Assembly (NCBI GenBank): GCA_023136785.1
Contig: JAGLQP010000083.1
Location: forward strand, 1 to 7,550
DNA from: Spirochaetales bacterium
GTDB lineage: Bacteria > Spirochaetota > Spirochaetia > SZUA-6 > DRHE01
Direction: 5' to 3'
DNA: 7,550 bases
Part shown: one piece after another, positions 1 to 5,748 of the stretch
How the letters are laid out: every line of letters starts with the position of its first letter
Position numbering within the stretch: the first letter of the stretch is position 1
Notes under the pieces: model-generated
Seen by the model: only the letters and a program-made list of their open reading frames with translations
Databases searched by the model: none
Told to the model about the DNA's origin: nothing
Program-made: the position numbers and the translations under genes

Positions 1-93
1 CAGGCTTGTATCCTTTATGACCAACCCGGTGAAGATGCTCGGCTCTATCCATCCGATCACTGGCCGATTCTCTCCGACGTTGCTTTCGTCTGA
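1..93 (+). CDS. C-terminal fragment of a probable endonuclease/exonuclease/phosphatase (EEP) family protein
   Basis: Frame 1 is open from the window edge through 30 codons to a TGA at 91-93. The translation ends with YPSDHWPILSDVAFV. The pattern (Y)PSDH(W/F)P(I/V)-x-(S/A)D-hydrophobic is the hallmark C-terminal motif of EEP superfamily hydrolases (DNase I, exonuclease III, sphingomyelinase and inositol phosphatase relatives). In these the Asp-His pair is catalytic and sits a few residues from the end of the chain. The rest of the gene lies outside the window, so substrate and localisation cannot be judged. It converges on the M20 peptidase gene with only 16 bp between the stop codons. Frame 2 is also open across this stretch but shows no recognisable motif. 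The fragment is short, so the call rests on one motif plus its correct position at the protein end. Confidence 0.55.
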   Translation, partial: QACILYDQPGEDARLYPSDHWPILSDVAFV

Positions 94-94
94 G

Positions 95-112
95 TAGGAT
101 ATGACAATCCTA
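95..112. terminator. Small inverted repeat between convergent stop codons, possible weak terminator
   Basis: TAGGAT (95-100) and ATCCTA (107-112) form a perfect 6-bp inverted repeat around the 6-base loop ATGACA. It lies exactly between the end of the plus-strand gene and the end of the M20 gene, whose TAG stop is inside the right arm. Neither side is followed by a good T tract, and the stem has few GC pairs, so it would be a weak hairpin. A second short stem, GCCC (121-124) with GGGC (130-133) followed by GTTT, lies just inside the M20 gene and could help stop plus-strand transcription. Position supports the call more than strength does. Confidence 0.25.
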
Positions 113-1354
113 TCGGTTTGGCCCCGGCTGGGCGTTTAGAAAGCGGTGGGCCGCCACGACGTACACCCGGGCGGCTTCGACCAGTTCCTCGATCTCGATG
201 TACTCATCCTTATGATGCGGGATATGGCGGGGTCCGGGTCCGTTGACCAAACAGGGAATTCCCTTCCAGGCATGGAGAAAGGTTCCGTCGGTAGCGCCGG
301 GCACGCCGTTGTAAACCGGTTCCTTTCCCGTGACGTCCCTATATGCCGAGGCAGCGCAGCCCACGATGGCTTCATCCTTCTCGATGGCAACCACGGGACG
401 ATCCTCGATGAACTCGATCTCCGCATTGTAATCGGGATCTTCTCCGGCTAAGTCCGTCAGGATTTTCTGCAAGCGACTTCGCAGCTTCTCGTGGTCCTGA
501 AGAGGTGTGGTGCGGATGTCCACATAACCCACCGCCTCGGCGGGCATGACGTTGAGTTGAGCCGGTTCGCCGGGGGGCGGGGCCTGGACCACGGTGAAGG
601 TGATCGAGGGCCAACCCAGGTAGGGGTCCTCTCCGCATCGTTTCTTCTCCTCCGTTTCGAACTCCTCGAAAGCCAGAATGGTTTTAGCCAGGCGGGTGTT
701 GGGATTGATTCCGGTCAGGGGCATACAGCCGTGGGCCATCTTCCCGTGTGCGCGGACAATCGCCCGGATCGCTCCTTTCATGCTGATGCAGAGCTGATTC
801 TCCTCCGGTTCGGGAACCAGAGCGGCATCCACGTCATCGGCGTGGCCCTTGCGGATGAAGTCCTTGATACCGATCATCATCCCCTCCTCATCGCAGACCA
901 GCCCGAGACGGATCTTGCCGGTAAAAGGGACCTTGGAGGCAAGGAAGGCCTTGGCGGTCAGAAGGACTACGGCTACGCCGCCCTTCATATCGCAGGCCCC
1001 GCGCCCGTAGATCCGGTCATCGGCGATCTCGGCGGCGAAGGGATCGTGGCTCCAACTGTTCCTGTCACCCTCGCTGACCACGTCGGTATGTCCCTCCAGC
1101 ATCAAAACCTGTCCCGGGCGACCTGAATCAAGGGTGGCGATGATGTTCTTTCGGCCAGGCTCGACTTCTTCAACGATAGGCTCGATGGCGAGCTCCCTCC
1201 GAATCCACTCGGCGATGAACTCCACCGCCTTGCTCTCGGTATTCCCCGTCTCGGGGCGAATCACCGAGTCGATCTTCACCAGCTCCCGGGTCAGCTCGAT
1301 GAGCTCATCCCGATCGATAGTGTGGATGAGCGCTTGTTCATGTTCTGAAATCAT
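110..1354 (-). CDS. M20 family zinc metallopeptidase (ArgE/DapE/CPG2-type)
   Basis: This 414-residue protein, a normal M20 length, is a predicted cytoplasmic di-zinc amidohydrolase of the group that removes acyl or amino-acid groups (ArgE, DapE, carboxypeptidase G2, dipeptidases). The full metal site is visible: GHTDVV (H89, D91), the bridging Asp in GACDMKGG (D122), DEEG (E156 as likely catalytic base, E157 as ligand), VPEPEE (E182) and HHKDEY (H380 as likely final ligand). The lid/dimerisation domain spans about residues 190-305 and carries the conserved GKMAHG histidine (H208). No signal peptide is seen. The ATG at 1354 follows a GAGAG stretch that overlaps the upstream stop region, with only 12 bp between the genes, which suggests co-transcription and perhaps coupled translation with the LolA-like gene. 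The substrate cannot be fixed from the sequence: family members of this type are often annotated as acetylornithine deacetylase or succinyl-diaminopimelate desuccinylase without proof, and no arginine or lysine genes are nearby. Confidence 0.93.
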   Translation of the reverse strand: MISEHEQALIHTIDRDELIELTRELVKIDSVIRPETGNTESKAVEFIAEWIRRELAIEPIVEEVEPGRKNIIATLDSGRPGQVLMLEGHTDVVSEGDRNSWSHDPFAAEIADDRIYGRGACDMKGGVAVVLLTAKAFLASKVPFTGKIRLGLVCDEEGMMIGIKDFIRKGHADDVDAALVPEPEENQLCISMKGAIRAIVRAHGKMAHGCMPLTGINPNTRLAKTILAFEEFETEEKKRCGEDPYLGWPSITFTVVQAPPPGEPAQLNVMPAEAVGYVDIRTTPLQDHEKLRSRLQKILTDLAGEDPDYNAEIEFIEDRPVVAIEKDEAIVGCAASAYRDVTGKEPVYNGVPGATDGTFLHAWKGIPCLVNGPGPRHIPHHKDEYIEIEELVEAARVYVVAAHRFLNAQPGPNR

Positions 1355-1366
1355 GATTAGAGCTCT

Positions 1367-2125
1367 CTATCGATTGACCCGTTCCAGATAGGCCTTCGTG
1401 AACACGGAATCGGGAAGGGACGCTACCGAAGCGTCTTTTATCGTTACCTGGGTTTTCTCTCCCTCTTTCAGCTCATCTACGAAGAGCATGCGGGAGGGGA
1501 TGAAGCGGTCGCTGACCCGCATGTACTTTGGGTAGTAGGCCGTGCGCATCAGTCGTTGCGAAAGGCTGTAGTCCTCCACCTTCAGTACCAGGGATCGGTC
1601 CTTGTGGATCCAAAGTTTCATGCGTGGGTAGGGGACTTCATCGTTGTTGGCGACCAGGTTGATCACGTATACGGGATATTTCCCGAGGGCTTCTTCACTG
1701 TAGCTCTCCACCTCGTAGTCCTCGGACAGGGAGGAGCGGCGGAAGTCGCTGTTCTTCGTTTCCGAGTCTTCGAGATTCTCCTTCAAGGAGGAGTGGCTGA
1801 ACTTTCGACTCTCCGGATCGTAGAACCAGAGATTATCCTCCAGCTGCAGGTATCCCTGGCCCTTTTGGATCTCCGGTTCTAAGAACAGGAGGAGGAACTT
1901 GTCCTCTTGATCGCGACGGAACATACGGATCTTGAATACGCTTGAGTCTTCCCCCGGTTTTTCGGAAACAACGGTATAGGTCGCGGAGAAGTCTGTGGTT
2001 TCGAAGTTCGACATCTTATCGACAGTGCGCAAAATGGCTTTTAGGTCCGGCTCCGCCGCCCAGGAGCCAGGCAGAGGGATGAGGAAAAGCAGGATTGCCA
2101 GAAAAATAGGCATCGTTTTTTTCAC
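1367..2125 (-). CDS. LolA-like periplasmic protein (outer membrane lipoprotein-sorting family)
   Basis: The product is a 252-residue secreted protein resembling the outer membrane lipoprotein-sorting proteins with a LolA-like fold (the TP_0789-type group). These have a half-barrel that shields a lipid or acyl chain while it crosses the periplasm. The N-terminus MKKTMPIFLAILLFLIPLP is a clear Sec signal peptide, with likely cleavage in the SWA-AEP region. There is no lipobox and no cysteine anywhere, so the mature form should be soluble. The mature part is rich in beta-type stretches and aromatic residues (GYLQLEDNLWFYDPESRKF, then a C-terminal segment with YYPKYMRVSDRFIPSRM) typical of this family. 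I start at GTG 2125, because a perfect GGAGGT lies 6 bases upstream; an in-frame ATG at 2146 would place that GGAGGT inside the coding region and add seven residues ahead of the KK of the signal peptide. It follows the two permeases by 36 bp and precedes M20 by 12 bp. A carrier role is inferred from family and context. Confidence 0.82.
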   Translation of the reverse strand: MKKTMPIFLAILLFLIPLPGSWAAEPDLKAILRTVDKMSNFETTDFSATYTVVSEKPGEDSSVFKIRMFRRDQEDKFLLLFLEPEIQKGQGYLQLEDNLWFYDPESRKFSHSSLKENLEDSETKNSDFRRSSLSEDYEVESYSEEALGKYPVYVINLVANNDEVPYPRMKLWIHKDRSLVLKVEDYSLSQRLMRTAYYPKYMRVSDRFIPSRMLFVDELKEGEKTQVTIKDASVASLPDSVFTKAYLERVNR

Positions 2126-2131
2126 GGTATT

Positions 2132-2137
2132 ACCTCC
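2132..2137 (-). promoter_or_regulatory. Ribosome binding site deciding the LolA-like gene start
   Basis: On the minus strand GGAGGT occupies 2137 to 2132, followed by six bases and then GTG at 2125-2123 and an AAA-AAA-ACG start of the signal peptide. The upstream in-frame ATG at 2146 has only a distant AAAGG before it. The strong, well-spaced site supports GTG as the true initiation codon. Confidence 0.8.
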
Positions 2138-2161
2138 AGGTGACATTCGGATGAACCTTTC

Positions 2162-3469
2162 TCAATAGGTCTTTCGCAGGGCGTGGGCCGGATCCAGCTT
2201 GGCGGCGCGACTGGCCGGGATCAGAGCGGCCAGGAGAGTCAACACGCCTATGACCGCGATGTTGCCCGCAATCTGAGCGGGTAGAATCTTGAAGAACAGG
2301 TGCCCATTCTTCAGGATAATGAAGAACTGATTGTCCGTCCCGAAGTTTATCAGCGATAGGATCAGGGCGACAAGAAACGCCGCGATCAACCCGGCCAGCG
2401 CCCCACCCAAAGAGAGCAGCAGCGCCTCCAGCAGAAACAGTCCCCTTACCCCTCCTCTCTGTAGGCCCAGGGAGCGCATGGTGCCGATTTCCCGGGTCCG
2501 TTCGTAGATAATCATGCGGAAGGTGTTGGTGACTCCGACCATGATGATTACGAACAGGATCAACACCACGACCAGTCCCACCGTGTTCAAGGTCGAGGCG
2601 ATCTGATTCAGAGGCTTGAGGAAGTCCCCGATTGTAAAGAGCTGATACCGGGTGCCCTCCCACTGCTCTTCAAGGAGCTGGTTACGCTGCTCCTGAAAGC
2701 CGCGGGGACCACTGAAACGGGGAACCAAAGACAGCTTTTCTTCCAGAGCGCCGGACAACGCTTGGGCTTCCCGCTCCATCAACAGCATGTCTTTAAGAAA
2801 CAATCCCAGGCTGATGTACTCATCTTCAGAGATATTCAACAGCCGGTTCACGTGGCTGCGATGGGCATAGGCACTCACAGCGCTGAAGAATCCCGTATCC
2901 ACGCTGGTGGCGGCCAGGATGAACTCACCCACGTTCTGCTGGCCGGTCACGGTTTGAAGCTGTACCAGCAGGGTGTCGCCGATTTCCACGTTGAGCCGGG
3001 CCGCCATTTTTTCATTGAGAACGAGAGCGCGGGGATCGACCAGGACTTGTTCCATCGAGCCCTCTCGAAGGATCAGCCGCTCGGATAAAAATCCCTCTTC
3101 CTGCCAGTTCACCCCCACTACCTCCTGGCGAATGCTCTCCCCTTCGAAGATCAAGGTGCCCTCCAGACTGGAGCGCCGGGACAAATACTGCAGGGGGAGA
3201 TTTTCCAATGATTCGATGGCTTCTATCAGTACGTCGTCTTCCCGGATTACCGTGATCAGTCGTCCTGAAGGGCTTTTTTCGTACCCGGTCAGGAATACAT
3301 GACCGGCGAAGAAATGGCTGAAGTTTTCCTGTACGTTTTCAACAAATCCGGCGGTAAAGGAGTTCACCAGGGTGATGATCAGAATGCCGAAGGCGATGGC
3401 TCCACCGAGGAGGAAGCTTCTTTTTTTCTGTCGGCTGAGGTTGCGAAAACTGATGCGTAACGTGTTCAT
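2162..3469 (-). CDS. ABC transporter permease, FtsX/MacB (LolC/LolE) type, second subunit
   Basis: This 435-residue inner-membrane protein has the four-helix topology of type VII ABC permeases (MacB, LolC/E, FtsX). TM1 is at about residues 18-42. A large periplasmic domain covers about 43-290, TM2 about 293-317, TM3 about 345-376 and TM4 about 398-418. After TM2 comes the conserved cytoplasmic coupling segment ERTREIGTMRSLG (323-335) that contacts the ATPase. The end PASRAAKLDPAHALR (418-432) is the usual family C-terminus. The ATG at 3469 has GAGGAG five bases upstream. It starts 13 bp after the first permease stops and would pair with it as a heterodimer over an ATPase dimer, moving a substrate out of the inner membrane by a mechanotransmission mechanism. 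The two permeases share the motifs but differ strongly in the periplasmic part, as LolC and LolE do. Substrate is not shown by the sequence; lipoprotein or another lipidic cargo is inferred from the LolA-like neighbour. Confidence 0.9.
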   Translation of the reverse strand: MNTLRISFRNLSRQKKRSFLLGGAIAFGILIITLVNSFTAGFVENVQENFSHFFAGHVFLTGYEKSPSGRLITVIREDDVLIEAIESLENLPLQYLSRRSSLEGTLIFEGESIRQEVVGVNWQEEGFLSERLILREGSMEQVLVDPRALVLNEKMAARLNVEIGDTLLVQLQTVTGQQNVGEFILAATSVDTGFFSAVSAYAHRSHVNRLLNISEDEYISLGLFLKDMLLMEREAQALSGALEEKLSLVPRFSGPRGFQEQRNQLLEEQWEGTRYQLFTIGDFLKPLNQIASTLNTVGLVVVLILFVIIMVGVTNTFRMIIYERTREIGTMRSLGLQRGGVRGLFLLEALLLSLGGALAGLIAAFLVALILSLINFGTDNQFFIILKNGHLFFKILPAQIAGNIAVIGVLTLLAALIPASRAAKLDPAHALRKTY

Positions 3470-3482
3470 AACGGCTCCTCCC

Positions 3483-4955
3483 CTATTCTGCCTGAATGGC
3501 CTGAACCGGCTGAATCCTCAGGGCCACGCTCACCGGGTAGAGACTGGCCACGATGCCAATAGCCACTATGATGCCCAGCGCGTAGAGCAGTGATGATAGA
3601 GGTAGAGCCGGGTGCAGGACTTTGCCGCCGAAGAGGATCTCGAAAAACGGATTGGGGGCCGGCAGGCCGGTTAGGTTGAGGATGCCGATCGTTATCGCAC
3701 CGACGGCAACACCAATCATTCCGAAGACAACAGAAATGCTCAACGTCTCCAGCACGAACATGCGTCGAACGGTTCTCTTTTGAGCCCCGAGAGCGCGCAT
3801 CGTTCCGATCTCCCCGGTCCGCTCGATCACCGAGATCACCAGCGTATTCATGATGATGATGATTGCTACCACGGCGATGATTAGTATCAGGACGTTGAAT
3901 ACGATCTGGATCGTATCGGCCAGAGAGCCGAAGCCGCCGGAGGCGACTTTCCAGTCTACGGCCCGAGCTTCGATTCCTTCGGTGGTGAACCAGCGGTTTA
4001 ACTGGGCAATCACGGGCTCTACCTGGCTTTCGTCCTCGAGTTTGAGAAGAATGAAATGCCAGGCTCCTGCGTCTATTTGAGCCGCGTAGCTGCCCGGCCG
4101 CCTCACTCCCAATATGTTCAAAAGGGCCTCTTCCGAGACATTCTGGGTTTGAGATTCTGAAAGCTCGAGCACAGGCCCCCCGAACAGTGCCTCCTCCGGG
4201 TCTTCGACTTCCAGAAAATAGGTCTCTTCGGAGCTGAGGTTCATCTGCCCCGCGGTGGCTACCACCATCCCGAGGAGAGCGCGCAGGGACTGCACGTCTA
4301 CGAAGTTGATCTGACTCAGGCCCTCCACTTCCTGCTCAAAGCGAAAGATGCCCCGAATCGGAAGCTCGCGAATGCGGAATCCCATAGCTCCGATACCACT
4401 CACCAGAATGGAATCTCCGGGAGACAAGATGATGCCAATGTCTTCTTCGATCTCCTCGACCTTTGACTCGCTGAGCAGAATACCCTCTTCTCCCGGCTCG
4501 AGATAACGCCCTCCGGCAAGAGTGATGCTGTCCGGGAACATCGAGCGGTAGCTTTCCGGTTCGATCCCGAAAAGAATGCCGAACTGATTGCCCTTTTCTT
4601 CGAAGCTGAACAGACCAAACCCGCTTACCTGGGAAGCCGCGGTTCTGACCTCGGGTAGGGAAGTTGCGTACTCGTACACCTGTTCATACTCGGGGATGCG
4701 GGGTATCTCCTCGTTTCCGGTTTGCGGTCCCTGACGCCCGAACAAAGAGACGCTGCCCTCGGTCTTGGCGCTGATCATCACGTGGCCCGTGTAGTTGTCG
4801 ATGAAGGAGCGCCGGACCCCGCGGGCCGCTGTTTCCATGAGAGAGTTCCCCAGGAGCATGACGGTGATACCAATGGCGATGATGATACCGATGATCAGGG
4901 TCTTGGACTTGTGCTCCCGCAGATTGCGGATCGCGATTTTAGCGAGTACCGGCAT
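3483..4955 (-). CDS. ABC transporter permease, FtsX/MacB (LolC/LolE) type, first subunit
   Basis: This 490-residue inner-membrane protein has the same four-helix plan as its neighbour: TM1 about 18-40, a long periplasmic domain about 41-345, TM2 about 349-373, TM3 about 400-427, TM4 about 455-475. The coupling segment ERTGEIGTMRALG (378-390) follows TM2, and the chain ends in YPVSVALRIQPVQAIQAE, the standard family tail. The periplasmic domain is some 50 residues longer than in the second permease and includes an acidic, Glu/Ser-rich stretch (about 240-275). The ATG at 4955 has GGAGG seven bases upstream, and the gene overlaps the end of the ATPase gene by 17 bp, so the two are surely co-expressed and probably translationally coupled. 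LolC/E-like and MacB-like permeases cannot be told apart safely here; no MacA adaptor gene is nearby and the ATPase is a separate protein, both favouring a Lol-like arrangement. Confidence 0.9.
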   Translation of the reverse strand: MPVLAKIAIRNLREHKSKTLIIGIIIAIGITVMLLGNSLMETAARGVRRSFIDNYTGHVMISAKTEGSVSLFGRQGPQTGNEEIPRIPEYEQVYEYATSLPEVRTAASQVSGFGLFSFEEKGNQFGILFGIEPESYRSMFPDSITLAGGRYLEPGEEGILLSESKVEEIEEDIGIILSPGDSILVSGIGAMGFRIRELPIRGIFRFEQEVEGLSQINFVDVQSLRALLGMVVATAGQMNLSSEETYFLEVEDPEEALFGGPVLELSESQTQNVSEEALLNILGVRRPGSYAAQIDAGAWHFILLKLEDESQVEPVIAQLNRWFTTEGIEARAVDWKVASGGFGSLADTIQIVFNVLILIIAVVAIIIIMNTLVISVIERTGEIGTMRALGAQKRTVRRMFVLETLSISVVFGMIGVAVGAITIGILNLTGLPAPNPFFEILFGGKVLHPALPLSSLLYALGIIVAIGIVASLYPVSVALRIQPVQAIQAE

Positions 4956-5649
4956 CGCGCTGCCTCCGCTGTTCCTCTACCACCAAGCCGTCATGCAGAT
5001 GGATCACGTGGTCGGCTATTGAGACGATCGCCGGATCATGGGTGGAGAAGATGAAGGTGGTGGATTGTTCCCGGTTGAGCTTTTTCATCAACTCGATGAT
5101 CCCTTCTCCGGTCTTGGAATCAAGGTTCGCCGTGGGCTCGTCAGCCAGAACGATCTCCGGTTTTGTAGCCAGGGCTCTGGCGATTGCCACCCGCTGGCGT
5201 TGGCCGCCGGAAAGCTCATTGGGCCGCTGAATACGCTGCTCGGCCAGATCCACCTCTTCGATCAGATAGGCGATCCAATCCGCCTTCTCCTTCTTGCTCA
5301 TCCTGTTTTTTCCGAGCAGAAGGGGGAATTCGATGTTCTCGTAGACGTTTAAAACAGGGATCAAATTGAAGGATTGAAAGATGAAACCGAGAAACTCGTG
5401 GCGAAGGGAGGTAAGCTCTTTATCGCTCATCTCCGCTGTACAGCGTTCGCTGATCTCCACGGTCCCCTCGGTGGGCTTGTCGATGCAGCCGATCATATTG
5501 AGAATCGTTGTCTTTCCGGAGCCGGAGGGTCCGGCGATGGAGATGAAATCTCCCTTTTCGATGCACAGATCGACCCCTTTTATTGCTTGCACCGTTACCT
5601 TGCCCAGAGGGTAGACCTTCTTAACTCCATTAAGCTTCACGATATCCAC
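4939..5649 (-). CDS. ABC transporter ATP-binding protein, LolD/MacB family
   Basis: The product is a complete 236-residue nucleotide-binding subunit that hydrolyses ATP at the cytoplasmic face to drive the two permeases encoded downstream. Visible motifs are Walker A GPSGSGKTT (40-48), Q-loop FQSFNLIPVLNVYENIEFPL (Q92), signature LSGGQRQR (146-153), Walker B IVLADEP (166-172, catalytic E171), D-loop ANLD (174-177) and H-loop STHD (H204). The FNLIPVLNVYENIEFPL region and the TANLDSKTG motif are typical of the LolD/MacB/FtsE group rather than of importer ATPases. The start is GTG at 5649, with AAAGGAG (5664 to 5658) eight bases upstream; a nearby ATG at 5656 is out of frame and only one base from that site. 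A Lys/Arg-rich tail (EEQRRQRDAGTR) runs into the overlap with the permease gene. It is the first gene of the five-gene cluster. Confidence 0.95.
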   Translation of the reverse strand: MDIVKLNGVKKVYPLGKVTVQAIKGVDLCIEKGDFISIAGPSGSGKTTILNMIGCIDKPTEGTVEISERCTAEMSDKELTSLRHEFLGFIFQSFNLIPVLNVYENIEFPLLLGKNRMSKKEKADWIAYLIEEVDLAEQRIQRPNELSGGQRQRVAIARALATKPEIVLADEPTANLDSKTGEGIIELMKKLNREQSTTFIFSTHDPAIVSIADHVIHLHDGLVVEEQRRQRDAGTR

Positions 5650-5657
5650 GGTTCATG

Positions 5658-5664
5658 CTCCTTT
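5658..5664 (-). promoter_or_regulatory. Ribosome binding site deciding the ATPase GTG start
   Basis: AAAGGAG on the minus strand (5664 to 5658) is eight bases from the GTG at 5649, good spacing. The only nearby ATG (5656-5654) is one base downstream of the site and opens an 8-codon out-of-frame reading (MNRGYREA, stop TAA at 5632-5630), so it cannot start the ATPase. Confidence 0.75.
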
Positions 5665-5686
5665 CGCAACGGCACGCTCACGATTA

Positions 5687-5716
5687 AACATACAAATACG
5701 AGGGGGAGATATTCAA
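5687..5716 (-). promoter_or_regulatory. Possible sigma70-type promoter for the ABC/LolA/M20 cluster
   Basis: In the 99-bp gap between GH15 and the ATPase gene, the minus strand has TTGAAT (5716 to 5711), an 18-base spacer, and TATGTT (5692 to 5687), each matching four of six consensus bases. The gap is much more AT-rich than the flanking genes. The -35 hexamer lies within a short inverted repeat, ATATT-CA-AATAT (5709-5720), which could be an operator but may be chance in AT-rich DNA. The predicted leader is about 30 bases and carries the AAAGGAG site. This is motif matching only. Confidence 0.35.
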
Positions 5717-5748
5717 ATATTTTTCAGAATTTTTCTTAGGCCCCGGGC

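Noticed and set aside
491..1126. A 211-codon plus-strand open frame antisense to the M20 gene
   Set aside because: It lies entirely opposite a gene with a complete set of M20 zinc-site motifs; its translation has no recognisable domain and is His/Gly/Asp-rich, as expected of a codon-bias shadow.
2130..2663. A 177-codon minus-strand frame overlapping the second permease in another frame
   Set aside because: The translation is Arg/Gly/Pro-rich and lacks motifs, while the permease frame over the same bases encodes membrane helices and the conserved coupling segment.
4939..5649. Reading the ATPase and permeases as a cell-division FtsEX pair or a MacAB drug exporter
   Set aside because: There are two permeases, each with a large periplasmic domain, the ATPase is not fused to a permease, and no MacA-like adaptor is present, so the specific ftsE or macB names are not justified.
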